From NCBI GenBank assembly GCA_035079385.1, contig JAVHKY010000005.1:2914001-2978000 (forward strand): a stretch of DNA of 64,000 nucleotides, given 5' to 3'. Both the position numbers and the translations under genes were made by a program. Positions 11,931 through 23,200 of this stretch are shown in pieces. This DNA comes from Aspidiotus rigidus. Taxonomy: Eukaryota; Arthropoda; Insecta; Hemiptera; Diaspididae. Position 1 is the stretch's first letter, and the number at the start of each line of letters is the position of its first letter. The notes below the pieces were generated by a model, which saw only the letters and a list, made by a program, of their open reading frames with translations, was not told the origin of the DNA and ran no database searches.

Positions 11931-12200
11931 CTGGGTGTATAATTTTCCTCTGAAATGAAATTCCCTGACTTTTTCAGGTTTTTCCAGACCATCATCTCAA
12001 CTGAAAAACAAAAGAAAGAAAGAAAGAAAAAAAAAAAAAAAAAAAGAGGAAAAACTTCTTAGCTCGAACTTTTTTTGGCGTATCTCAAAAAATTCCCTGA
12101 CCTTGGGTAAAATCCGCAAAATTCCCTGACTTTTCCAGGTCTTACAAAATTCCCTGACTTTTCCCTGACTTCCAGATTTTCCAGAAAAGTGGACACCCTG
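11931..12200. mobile_element. hAT-like MITE with CCCTGACTTTTCCAGG repeats
   Basis: The ends are CTGGGTGT (11931) and ACACCCTG (12200), a hAT-type terminal inverted repeat with one end worn. Inside, AATTCCCTGACTTTTCCAGG-type words recur several times in both senses. It is nested between the arms of the foldback element. No clean 8-bp duplication was seen. Confidence 0.5.
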
Positions 12201-12810
12201 ACTGTAAATAAGGAGAATTATTTAAAATTGTAGCTCAAACAACTTTATTGATGCAGAATAATATTTTTCAAAGGAAAAAAGGAAAAAAAGCTAATAACAG
12301 ACAAGCAGGTTTGTGAGAACATAACCACAGGAACCAAGTATCTCGACTTCTGATTTCCAGGCAAGCTCATGGTGGTTGTTTTTGATTTTCCCGGGTCAAA
12401 AAACCATCGAAACGATACCCCACACTCTAGCATTATATTGCCAATAAATTTGGCCCTAATTTGACCCAAATTTGAGTCTTTATCTTGGCTGTATGTGATC
12501 CTAATATCTCAAGTAGAGTTTGAAGATCCAATTCTGTGCACCAGCAACCTCCCGCCCCCCCCAAAAAAAAAATTACAACCTTCTGTTTTACCTTGAAACA
12601 GAAATAAAGTGAGTTTGGTCGCCATCTTGGATTTGAGCCGTAAGGAGGCAAAATTCGACTTGGCAACCATGGAATTCGGATTCAGCGAGTGTTTTTACCC
12701 TTAAATAACTAAAGTTGCTGCCCATTACGCGTATTGAGCATCCTTATGAACGAATCCGAATTGTTATCGGAACTCATAATGAGTGAGTGAGGTGTAAGTA
12801 GAGCACTTAT

Positions 12811-12954
12811 ATTGAAAAAGGGGTTTTCCAATTGTACAAATCTACTTTATTAGTTGCTTATTTGTACAAGAGTACTTTCGGGTGTTATCCCATCATCAGT
12901 TGTGTCGAAACTGGAGAACAAGGCCTTAACCATGAGTTTTTATAGTATAACACT
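12811..12954 (-). repeat. Pseudo-LTR of PLE B1
   Basis: Matches on the - strand the 144-bp pseudo-LTRs of copy B2, from CACAGTGTTATAC to TTTTTCAAT, with a few differences. It contains a hammerhead motif. Confidence 0.85.
12853..12911 (-). ncRNA. Hammerhead ribozyme (type I, minimal stem III) in PLE B1
   Basis: On the - strand: stem I strand ACACAA, core CUGAUGA, stem II GGG/CCC with an AUAACA loop, GAAA, mini stem III AG-UA-CU, cleavage after UC, then UUGU pairing back to ACAA. The distal stem I helix is GUUUC/GCAAC, weakened by one change from GUUGC in copy B2. PLE pseudo-LTRs are known to carry hammerheads of this short form, thought to process the transcript. Confidence 0.8.
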
Positions 12955-13117
12955 GTGCTACAACAATGCTGTGTTGTGATTGGTTCACTTCTTAGAAACT
13001 TATTCTTACAAAAATATGACATTGTGCTCTTATTGGCTAAAACATACTGCTTTGTGATTGGTTCAATCCCTTGTCCCAAATGCTGCGTTTCTATTGGCTA
13101 CCTGGAATCCTGCCGTC

Positions 13118-14670
13118 TCATTGGTTGGTCCTGTTCTTCTTCTCTCGTCCAATCACCAGGCCGAATAATTTTTCGCTGTCAAACGTGATTACATTGTTCA
13201 AGAGGCAGGCTTTCTTTCTCTTGGCTCTTGCAATCTCCATTTGTTCCCAGACTTTTCTTCTCTTTGTGCGATTCTCTACATGTATGACTTCCAATATTCC
13301 CTCTCCATCGTGGTTTTCGCCATTACAGTGTTTCCCAAACAGTGAATTGCCATCTTCTTTTTCCCTCGACGTTTTGTGCTCCTTTTTCCTGATCTCAAAC
13401 TTTCTCCCAATCTCACCAATGTAGATTCCCTCGCACTGATCACAACTGAGCTTGTACACTCCGCTCAAGCTTCCCTTATCCTCTTGTTCCGTCTGGTCAT
13501 TGCTGATTCTCTTCACCATGGGTTGGTTATTCTGGATACCCACATTTATATTGTAGCCATTGAACGTTTTTATAACCTTATTTGTGTACTTTCCTATGTA
13601 TGGTATCGATCCGGAGTACTTTCTCACTATGCCATCATGGGTTCCTTTCTTTGTTACCATTTTCCCAAAGACTCCATCCACCACGCCTCTGCAGTAGCCA
13701 TTGACTTCTACGATCTGCTTTACTATCTCGATTTCTTTCCTCTTCTCTTCGTTGTTCTTTAGGACAGAAATTGCTCGATAGCAGTAGTTCTGGATTGCCC
13801 CTAACTTGTGCCTGGGGTGGTGGTAGGAGTCATTTGGGATGATGGTGTCAGTATGCGTCGGCTTCCTGTAGATTTTGTATTCTATCCTATTGTTCTCCAG
13901 TGTGAGTGTGAGGTCCAAATAGTCGATGGTCTCATTGCCTTTTTCCGCTGTGAATTTGATGCTCTCATTCATCGCGTTCATTTCTGAAAGGAATAGATCC
14001 ACCTGTCTATCAGTGCCTGTCCACATAATTAGGATATCATTTACATATCTGGCCCAGTGTTTGATCAAATTTATGAACTTGCTGCCCTTCAATATCTTCT
14101 TTTCCATATCATTCATGAATATCTCCGCCAGTATCCCATCGCAAGTCCCCTTCCCTGACTGTAGAACCTGTTAATAAAGCGGCAGTAGTTCTGGCTCAAG
14201 ATCTCTTCCACTATGTTGACGTACTTCGGCCCATCGGGGTTCCCATGGTATCTGTTGTTTTTGAGCAGAGTGAGAAGTACCTCCTTCGGTATGGTACCAA
14301 ACATATTTGCCACGTCAAAGGATATCAGCTTGTCGTTACTCTTGATTTCCAACTTGTCCAGTTGCTCAATCAGCTCTCCGTTGTTTCTGATACTTCGTCT
14401 GGGTGCAAACTGGTAGTTTTCTTTCAGGAATGTGGCTACGATCTTCGCTATCTTGTAGCATGGTGATTGAATGCTGTCGACCAAAGGTCTCATCGGACGG
14501 TTCGCTTTGTGGAGTTTTACAAGCCCCTTCAGTTTTGGTGCAACTGGGTTCATCTCAAGCGTCCTCCCATTGCCGGGTACATTGTTCCGTTTCAACACAG
14601 CTTTCAGGTCATCTTGGTATTTCCGTGTTAGGTCCTGGGAAAACACCCGAAAGTACTCTTGTATAAGCAA
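13118..14670 (-). pseudogene. PLE B1 RT/GIY-YIG ORF, frameshifted
   Basis: Two overlapping frames. 14670-14113 encodes the RT fingers and palm with motif A ISFDVANMFGTIP and GLAMG of motif B. A small deletion just after GLAMG shifts frame into 14116-13118, which carries motif C, INFLDL-like ETIDYLDL, and the GIY-YIG domain (GVYKLSCDQCEGIYIGE). Motif C reads YVND, a single G-to-A change from a catalytic Asp, so the RT is dead twice over. The first residues of the 14670 frame come from the inverted pseudo-LTR and are not part of the protein. Confidence 0.85.
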
Positions 14671-14713
14671 CTAATAAAGTAGATTTGTACAATTGGAAAC
14701 CCCCTTTTTCAAT
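14638..14713 (+). repeat. Inverted pseudo-LTR fragment at the 5' end of PLE B1
   Basis: Same sequence as the 3' half of the pseudo-LTR (from within hammerhead stem II to TTTTTCAAT) but in the opposite orientation to the copy at 12811. It keeps GAAAGUACUC and GCAAC but lacks CUGAUGA, so it cannot self-cleave. The resulting terminal inverted repeat of about 75 bp is a structure known for PLE insertions. Confidence 0.8.
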
Positions 14714-15039
14714 CCGAATTGGGTCGGCTTGGTTCATGGAGGACTGGAAGGGATATCGTCGGTGCGTCAAAGCAATCGATAAACATGCGTAAAGAATGAC
14801 ATAGTATGCAATTCTGCGTGCCATGCAGACCGAATAGACAGATGGACTTTTTCTTGAAATGCATCTCTATTTTTGAGACATTTTGACAACCATCGACAAT
14901 ACGCGTAATGAGCAGCACGTCTGCTTATTACGCGTATTGAGAAATTTTGCTGCTCATTACACGTAATGAGCAATCAAGTGAATTGAGCGTATAACATATA
15001 CATCTCCAAAATCCGGGTCTGTGACGTCATAGATCTAAT

Positions 15040-15280
15040 ACGAACATTTTTCAGATCCCACGTGCCCCATAAAACAGGCCCTCAACCACCCCTCGTTCAA
15101 CTCCGTTAAAAAACCTGGGAGTTTTTTTACAAGTTTCCCTCTTTCACCTGCTATCATATACAGCTCGGAGGTCGAAATTTTTCCAAGCCCCACGTTTTGC
15201 CGGACGGCACCCGGCGCCCGTCATTCTTCTTCAAATCTCCCCCTCACATAAAACAGGTTCCCCGTTAAATGGGGACAAAT
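15040..15280. repeat. Dispersed family F1 copy
   Basis: CATAAAACAGGCCCTC with CTCGTTCAACTCCGTTAAA (15068-15110), one TATCATATACAGCTCGGAGG unit, a GGACGGCACCCGGCGCCCG tract, and CATAAAACAGGTTCCCCGTT ending near 15272. A TGTGACGTCATAGATC segment precedes it at 15020. Confidence 0.6.
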
Positions 15281-15574
15281 ATGAAGCTCTTCAGGGATTT
15301 GAAATCGGTCATCTGAGAGAAAGTAAGGAACTAAAATTTGATATGAAAATGAATACGCTGTAATGGAAATTGGCGTTTAAATTGAGGAAATTCAGGCGTA
15401 GGAGCACGAGGGGGATATATTCCCTAATCTCTGGAAAAGGCCCAAATTATGCAGTTTGAAAATATTTGTTGGACAAGGGAATATCCCCCCTTTTCAAAAT
15501 ATATTCTTAAATCCGCGTTTAAAAATGGGATTTTTTTCAGGTAAAAAGTTTTATTAAGTATTCTAGAGATATTG
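15281..15574. other. No feature recognised
   Basis: AT-rich, no coding or structured signal that I can support. Confidence 0.3.
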
Positions 15575-16190
15575 CTAAACAAGACTAAGTCGCCATGCGC
15601 CTCAGCATCCAGCATCCGGGTCTCTTAAATTTTTTTTCTCATCGACTATCACATGACGGAAAATCATTTTTTTATTTTTTTTCCTACCAAGATGTAGAGC
15701 TCAAGAAATCTAGATTTTTTCCATAATTATATCACGATCTGGAAACCAAGAGATCTGGGGAGATTTGGTTCCTTTTTGATTTCCCGGCTCCAAGATGCAA
15801 AAAGTATCCTCGTTAGAAGTGTCTTCACTCAAAATAATGATACGACAATTAAAGAAATTGAGATACATTTTATCAAAGAGTATAATAAGAATAACAGTCT
15901 TCAAGGTTGTAGAATTTATGCGGTAGATATATTACCATTATTGAGGTATCGAGAAAAATAAACTTTTTCGGAGACTCCGCACAAATTTGAAAAATACCAG
16001 ACAAAAATAAAACTCACCAAGACTGTGCACAGAAATTCTAAAAATCCTAAGCTAAAATAAAATCTAAGGTGACACAGAATATGTATCTCGAGTCGTGACG
16101 TCACAACGTACCATTCAGCAGGAAACTTAATTTTTCTTTTTTTCGTGGATGCATAAGGGCTCTTGGCTTGCCGAGGCAATGGAAAAATTA
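15575..16190. repeat. Dispersed repeat D1, copy 1
   Basis: Shares with 26755-27170 the segments 'AAGACTAAGTCGCCATGCGCC', 'CTACCAAGATGTAGAGCTCAAG', 'GGAAACCAAGAGATCTG', 'GACAAAAATAAAA' and 'GCATAAGGGCTCT...GGCTTGCCGAGGCAA' in the same order and orientation. No ORF of note. Probably a non-autonomous mobile element of unknown class. Confidence 0.55.
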
Positions 16191-16579
16191 TAATCCACAG
16201 AAATTCCTGAATTACGTAGGTGATACCGGTATTAGGTCCTTATGCAGAGTACATAATATTAAGAAAGGTACCCGTTCAGGAAAAAATATTTTCTTCTGAT
16301 TTTGTCCAAGATAATAATCAATCTTGAAAATGTTTCACTTCACAGCCTTTATTACTTATAGATTCTCGAGTCGAATAATTTTCCTTCTTATATAGTAAAG
16401 AAGGCTAAGTGAGAAATTTGCTACTTGCGCGAATACTTGATTTGTTTTCGACTTGTAAAATTTCGCACTCCTTCGACAAATACTCCTATAATTTACTACA
16501 TCGTAATTGATACCTATTTAAACATCGAAAATAATATTCTAAGTTTTTATCGCACCAGCAATATTTAACCTACAGATCG
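16191..16579. other. No feature recognised
   Basis: AT-rich sequence upstream of the Appl promoter area. I see no element or coding signal. Confidence 0.3.
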
Positions 16580-17148
16580 ACCCCGTGGTAAGTTGCGCTG
16601 TCATCTCACCTGCGTTCTTCAATTTCTCTCACGTCACAACAACAATATTGGAGCCGCGATCTGGCATTACTGCGTGTATTTTTTTTTTTTAATGGGTAGC
16701 TGGTCGGAAACATAGAAACTGGAAGCATGGCTGTGGCGTTTCCACCGATCAGCAGTCGCTAGTGCGCCGGTCCACGGGAGTGCGCGTAGTCGCGATTCGA
16801 TGCGTTCGTAAGTTTCCTTTTTCGTCCACAAAAGGTGCGCTTTCTTCCTCCGCTTACTCACGAGTGTTTCATCGATTTTCCGCGAGAAACGTAAAAGCTG
16901 TGCTTTTGTCGTCCTTTACGTAAAACGTTCAGATAACGACGTGCGTGCTGTCTCGATTTATACTCGAGTTATGAAGTTAATTTTCTTTTATGCGTGATAT
17001 TGCGAAAGATTTTTTCAGTGAGGAAAAATAAAAACGCTTTGCCGTATTGACGATCGTTCGATTAATAATTTTTAATTCGCGAAATTATTCGCGTCGAATA
17101 CTCGAAACACGGAAGTTCGCGAGTGTAGTGTGAAAATACTCGCGCAAA
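16580..17148 (+). promoter_or_regulatory. Appl: Probable Appl 5' UTR and promoter area
   Basis: This stretch just upstream of the start codon is richer in CG dinucleotides than its surroundings and has no recognised repeat. A TTATACT box (about 16959) and a TTCAGT initiator-like site (about 17013) are present but not decisive. The latter could equally be a splice acceptor of an untranslated exon. No transcription start can be fixed from sequence alone. Confidence 0.3.
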
Positions 17149-17208
17149 ATGTTTCTTCTGTGGCCAACGATCCTATTACTGTATTCTGGCGGCGCGATTG
17201 CTTTGAAG
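17149..17208 (+). CDS. Appl: Appl exon 1: start codon and signal peptide
   Basis: Twenty codons, MFLLWPTILLLYSGGAIALK, then a GTAAAA donor at 17209. A hydrophobic core with small residues before a likely cut after Ala18 is a classic signal peptide. The start is supported by an in-frame TGA at 17131-17133, only six codons upstream, and by A at -3. The exon ends in phase 0, and exon 2 opens in phase 0. A signal-peptide exon separated by a giant intron from the rest fits an APP-family gene. Confidence 0.85.
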
Positions 17209-20200
17209 GTAAAAAATTTTTGAATTTTCTCGCCAATGATGTGCTGGTACACGAACACAGTACATCGTCAGTCACTATTTAAATTGCATATCGATTCGAA
17301 GACGAAATAGAATATCGAAAAGTGACCTTACAGTGATAACAATCAGGGTGTGGATATTATTTATGATTTATCTAGAAACAAAATATTCCGCGTAAATTGG
17401 AAAGATAATGCCTATTTATGAAAGGGGTTAATTTCAGAAATTCTGAAAATATATTTCACGGCTTCGATTACGACAAAATTGACCATGGGACGACTGAGCT
17501 ACGTGCGTGCGTATTAAAGTACAGGATAGGCAGTTCAATATAGTAGGAACCTTACGGTCTAAACCACCCACCCTATTATAAGATTTTTCGGTGATACGAA
17601 TGCCTAGGGGAGAGGCGGGCAGGCTTTCTTGAAACCAGATATAGATCAACGACTTATTGTCTAACTGCAAACATGTACATATTTTCATTATGACCATATA
17701 CAATGTATAAAAGGTGCCTACAATGAAAGAAGAACCGCGTTCGATGAAACTTCTGCGATTTAACTTCTCTTCAAAGAGACATCTGATAATTATACAATAT
17801 GAAAATAACCTTCTCTGTTTGCTTTGAATCTCACCTGCAACGTTTTATTCTTTCCTTCTTACATTCTTGCTAATAAGATAATTTCTTCTTGCGTACTCGA
17901 AAGACGTATTCATTTTCCAATAACTTTTACTGCGTTGAGTATTCATAAAATCATTGGAAAATGCTAAGAGAGAGGGGCTCTTCTTCTCTTTGATATCATC
18001 TTTAAAGGCGTACTCTTGTGCATTCATGAAAATAACTTTTATTCGCCATTTTTAGCGGAGAGAAAACTCCATAGGAGGCTATTTCTCCAGATAGAATTCT
18101 ACTCCATACACTTTCAGTATTTGAACATTCAAAGCATCAATTTTCTTACATCCTTCTGTCAATGATCCAGATATTATTGCTGCATTATTATTTATTCATA
18201 TAGGAAGAACGTCAGTAATTTCGTAACTACCCAAAATGTATAACCATAACCTTAAATTTGAATCGATTCTGTGCTTGACTGAGTGGCTCAAAGGCTCACT
18301 AGAGGCTCATTCACTCTGATTTTGGGCTGGTATAGGTCTATTGTGCCATATATTAGGCTGAGTGACTCACGGGCTCACTTTTTTCGCTCATTTGTCCCCA
18401 ATGTTAGGCTAATATGAGTCTAGTGTACTATACGACAGACTGCGCCTAGCTCAAGAGCTTATCATATGATATGAAAAAGATTTCAGCAATTAAAACTGAA
18501 AATTTTGGATTTTATGTCAAATGTATACAGTGTAATAGGCTGATACTAGGCTAAGAATGGGAACGAATGAGCAGAACAAGTGAGCTCGTGAGCCACTTAG
18601 CCTAAAATACAGTAATTAGACTTATACCAGGTAAACGATGGTGGCAAGGAGTCGCGAGTAGGGCCGAGAGTCATTCTGCATAATGAAAGATCACAGTGTT
18701 ATACTATAAAAACTCATGGTTAAGGCCTTGTTCTCCAGTTGCGACACAACTGATGATGGGATAACACCCGAAAGTACTCTTGAATAAGCAACTAATAAAG
18801 TAGATTTGTACAATTGAAAAACTCTTTTTCAATATTAGTGCTCCACTTACACCTCACTCACTCATTATGAGTTCCGATAATAGCACACCAGACATGGTTA
18901 ATGAGGTTTTTAAGTTTCTGAAGACCAAGGTCAAACTACGAGTGACACATGTGAAGATTTGGTTCAATAACGAATGCTTGAGACGAGGCATTATTCCCAA
19001 GTATGCGACTATCAGGCTACCAGGATACAGCGCAGCAGTGAAACGCACCAAGATGCAAGCCGAAAGATTGAGAGTGAAGAACGAAATTGGAGAACTCTAC
19101 AAGAAAGTCACCAGGCTGAATGGTCTACTGTATGAACAATATTTCCATCTGTCCAGGTTACTCCACCCGCAAGAAGTTAAAGAAATGATGTTCGAAAAAG
19201 GAAGAAAGGGGAAGAAAGGAGAAGACTATGTGGAAAAACGAGTGGAAGCCCAAACAAAACAGATCAAGAAGAAGCTTGCCGAACTGACCCGGAAGAAAGA
19301 AAAACGAAAGGAAGAGACAGCGGGAGTTGCGCATAAATTTGCTCCCAGAACCGAGAACCTATCAAGCCTCAACTTCACAGAAGAAGAAAGAAGACTGCTG
19401 GACAAAGGCATCAAGTACGTGTAGCCAGAGAGGCTGAACCAGTGTAGGCTTGCAAGCATGGCCATTAGCTGCGAACAAGTAATCCAAACCATGGAACACG
19501 ACGTGAGACCAGAAGCCCGTAAAAATTGGGAAAGTGCTGTTGGACATCAAAGAGGATATGTGCCAAACCTATGCCAGAACGCAAGTAATGCAGAGGAAGG
19601 TCACAAATCTACAAAAGATGATCCGACAGAACAACCTGATTTTGACAAAGGCGGACAAGGGCAGCACGCTCGTGGTAATGGAGAAGGAGGACTACACCTA
19701 AAATGTGGAGTCGTACATCGCAGTTAATGGATACCAAGAGCTGGCAAGGACCCAACGCGGAAATACCAAGATGACCTATAAGCTGTGTTGAAACGGAACA
19801 ATGTACCCAGCAATGGAAGGACGCTTGAGATGAACCCGGTTGCACCAAAACTCAAGGGGCTTGTAAAACTCCACAAAGCAAACCGTCCGACGAGACCCCT
19901 GGTCAACAGCATTCAATCACCATGCTACAAGATAGCAAAGATCGTAGCCACATTCCTGAAAGAAAACTACCAGTTTGCACCCAGACGAAGGAGCTGATTG
20001 AGCAACTGGACAAGTTGGAAATCAGGAGTAACGACAAGCTGATATCCTTTGACGTGGCAAATATGTTTGGTCCCATACCGAAGGAGGTACTTCTTATTCT
20101 GCTAAAAAACAACAGATACCATGGGAACCCCGATGGGCCGAAGTACGCCAACATAGTGGAAGAGCTTGAGCCAGAACTACTGCTATCGAGCAATTTCTGT

Positions 20201-23200
20201 CCTAAAGAACAACGAAGAGAAGAGGAAAGAAATCGAGATAGTAAAGCAGATCGTAGAAGTCAATGGCTACTGCAGAGGCGTGGTGGATGGAGTCTTTGGG
20301 AAAATGGTAACAAAGAAAGGAACCCATGATGGCATAGTGAGAAAGTACTCCGGATCGATACCATACATAGGAAAGTACACAAATAAGGTTATAAAAACGT
20401 TCAATGGCTACAATATAAATGTGGGTATCCAGAATAACCAACCCATGGTGAAGAGAATCAGCAATGACCAGACGGAACAAGAGGATAAGGGAAGCTTGAG
20501 CGGAGTGTACAAGCTCAGTTGTGATCAGTGCGAGGGAATCTACATTGGTGAGACTGGGAGAAAGTTTGAGATCAGGAAAAAGGAGCACAAAACGTCGAGG
20601 GAAAAAGAAGATGGCAATTCACTGTTTGGGAAACACTGTAATGGCGAAAACCACGATGGAGAGGGAATATTGGAAGTCATACATGTAGAGAATCGCACAA
20701 AGAGAAGAAAAGTCTGGGAACAAATGGAGATTGCAAGAGCCAAGAGAAAGAAAGCCTGCCTCTTGAACAATGTAATCACGTTTGACAGCGAAAAATTATT
20801 CGGCCTGGTGATTGGACGAGAGAAGAAGAACAGGACCAACCAATGAGACGGCAGGATTCCAGGTAGCCAATAGAAACGCAGCATTTGGGACAAGGGATTG
20901 AACCAATCACAAAGCAGTATGTTTTAGCCAATAAGAACAAAATGTCATACTATTGTAAGAATAAGTTTCTAAGAAGTGAACCAATCACAACACAGCATTG
21001 TTATAGCCAATAAGATCACAGTGTTATACTATAAAAACTCATGGTTAAGGCCTTGTTCTCCAGTTGCGACACAACTGATGATGGGATAACACCCGAAAGT
21101 ACTCTTGAATAAGCAACTAATGAAGTAGATTTGTACAATTGAGAAACCCTTTTTCAATAATGAAAGTATATTGAGCTTACACGACGCTAAGAATAAAAGC
21201 GAATGAGCGGAGAAGATGAGCCCGTGAACCACTCAATACGGCGAGGAATGAAGGCAAATGAGCGGAACAAGTGAGCTCGTGAGCCCCTCAGCCTAATAAT
21301 ACAGTATAATAGACTTATACTAGGCTAAGAGTGGAAGTAAACGAGCTGTGAGTGAGCTCGGAAATCATTCACCCTAATATACAGTGGGAAAATTAGGTGT
21401 GGGCCCGTGAGTGAGCCCTCGTGCTAGGCAGCCTGTCATATAGTGCACTAGACTTATATTAGCCTAAGAATGAGGACAAATGAGCAAAAAAGTAAGCCCG
21501 TGAGTCACTATGGCACACTACACCCATACCAGGCCAAAATGAGAGTGAATGAGCGGCGAGTAAGCACGTCAGCCAATCAGTCAAGCACACAAAGGATTCA
21601 ATTTTTGAGGTTACGGATACATTCATAAACATAATCGTGGAGAATACAACATTAAGTAATTCGACAATACAAAAGCTACAAGAACCGCAGGAACAATTTC
21701 TTTTTTTATGCATTTTGGACAACCAATAAAGGAGGGGAGGCGCGGGGTTCGGTTCTGAGAAGGCTTTTTTCGTTAAAGGACTTTTGATAATGACTTGACA
21801 TTTATTAATGCAGTGGCGAATCCAATCGGGTACAGCAACTGAAGCACTGATAAACCAAACAAAATCAGGGTAAAATAATACTTTTGATATTTTAGCATCG
21901 CACCTTCACTTCTCTCCAATCTAACACTATTCCCTCTTCATATTGAAGTCAAATGTTCATGAAATATTGAGTGTAGCGAGGTACATCGCACTCCAAAAAA
22001 ATCACCCTTCCCTTCTCCCCCCCTCTACACTCAATTTAGCCTTAATTTTCAGATCATGGCTTGATGACGTCACATCCTCCTACAGTTGCCTCTAACGGCG
22101 ACTCAAATTCTTTTTTGTCATGTTCATTGAAGCGCGCCGTTTAGTAGCCGTGCTATCCACCATCAAATGGACTGTATCCCTTAGCTTAGAAGGTACTGAT
22201 ACTAAAAATAAACTCACTGAGTCAGCCTGTCTCATCCACTTATATGTAGCATAAGTCTGCAGAGTTGTCCTCCAAGCCATCTTAGAGTAGCATATATTAA
22301 TACTTGCCCAGGCTATAACATCATTAGGTGGCCCAGTATGTACTGATACTGAAACTAGGGTGTTATCTGTTTGTGACCTATTTATGACATAATTCTGTGA
22401 AGTCTCGGAGCCGCCCCAAATGAAGATCAAGGTCATGCTTTCCTTGTGAAGTCATTAAAGGGTTCGGAATTTTTTGACAATTTGGGTACGCAGGATCCTA
22501 CCTCCTTCTCTCAACAATGTATACTTCCATATCAAAACAAATTATATATTTGAAGCTGCAGCAGGTAGTGACAGTAGGTGCCGAGAAAAAAGCGAGGATC
22601 TGTAACTCATTTGACAAAATTAAGAAAACAAAAGAGGTCGTTTTCCTTGGCCCCACCCCGCGCTGGTTGAGCACGGCATAAACTTTGGGTACGTAGGAAG
22701 ACTTCTCCATAACTTCGACCCTCGTTCTTGCGGTTATTGTGGCTTTTGTATCGTCGGGTTACTCAATTTAGTATTCTGCCTTATACAATAAAAGTACACG
22801 TAGGTGGCATAACCTACACTAGGTAGCGCTAGTTACAACGGTGACCATGGACCAAATACGTGCGTAGTTATTTGACTTTTAAGGGTATGCTCTACCTAGT
22901 CACTCACACGTAGACACACACAAAATATGTATCACATGTTGCGATTTTTGCTCCGAGATAACTGACTAAATAAAGCATGAAATATCTTGAAACTTCGTAT
23001 TTACGTAGACAAAACTTGAGAAAATACGTCTAATTGGTTCACACGAACTAATTTTGTTCATTAATTGGAATTCAACGATTCGAAGATGGCCCCTTCAGAC
23101 GTAAGTTTAAACGTTTCCTGGAGATCATAATTAGTCATATTTTCCTCAACTTCAAGAATAAATTACACCACGTTCCGAATCATTTTGTACATTATTCGAT

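Larger units (their letters stand above)
12764..14713 (-). mobile_element. Penelope-like element B1 (5'-truncated, with inverted pseudo-LTR piece)
   Basis: Flanked by an 8-bp target duplication CCGAATTG (12756-12763 and 14714-14721). Reading on the - strand: an inverted fragment of the pseudo-LTR (14713-14638); coding sequence that starts mid-protein; GIY-YIG end at 13118; the pseudo-LTR ending at 12811; then about 47 bp of the next unit's 5' leader (12764-12810). That last piece shows it was copied from a tandem template. Near-identical to copy B2 (18690-21158) across the last 226 codons, so both are young. Confidence 0.88.
11398..14990. mobile_element. Foldback DNA element hosting nested insertions
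   Basis: Terminal inverted repeat ACGCTCAATTCAC at 11398-11410, with its inverse ending at 14990. Subterminal palindromic TTACGCGTAATGAGC motifs occur near both ends and beside 12725. The internal arms 11600-11830 and 12480-12710 are inverted copies of each other. Removing the PLE (12764-14713 plus one target copy) leaves about 1.6 kb. It encodes no transposase. Flanks share only ATA, so the target duplication is uncertain. Confidence 0.6.
18690..21158 (+). mobile_element. Penelope-like element B2 with two complete pseudo-LTRs
   Basis: 2469 bp bounded by AATGAAAG duplications. Layout: pseudo-LTR 18690-18833, leader, broken RT/GIY-YIG coding region 18867-20846, 3' untranslated region, pseudo-LTR 21015-21158. 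The two pseudo-LTRs are the same length and nearly identical. Same family as B1 but opposite orientation, and it retains the N-terminal part that B1 lacks. The RT core is removed by a deletion. It sits in the same sense as Appl, inside intron 1. Confidence 0.92.

Noticed and set aside
13118..14174. + strand ORFs opposite PLE B1 (for example 13071-13424, 13376-13762)
   Set aside because: Antisense shadows of the PLE coding region; the same shadows occur opposite copy B2.
14638..14670. N-terminal residues MLIQEYFRVFSQ of the B1 frame as protein sequence
   Set aside because: Encoded by the inverted pseudo-LTR fragment; the equivalent place in B2 has different, PLE-type residues.
22092..22436. 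114-codon - strand ORF
   Set aside because: Overlaps the edge of a dispersed repeat and shows no motif.
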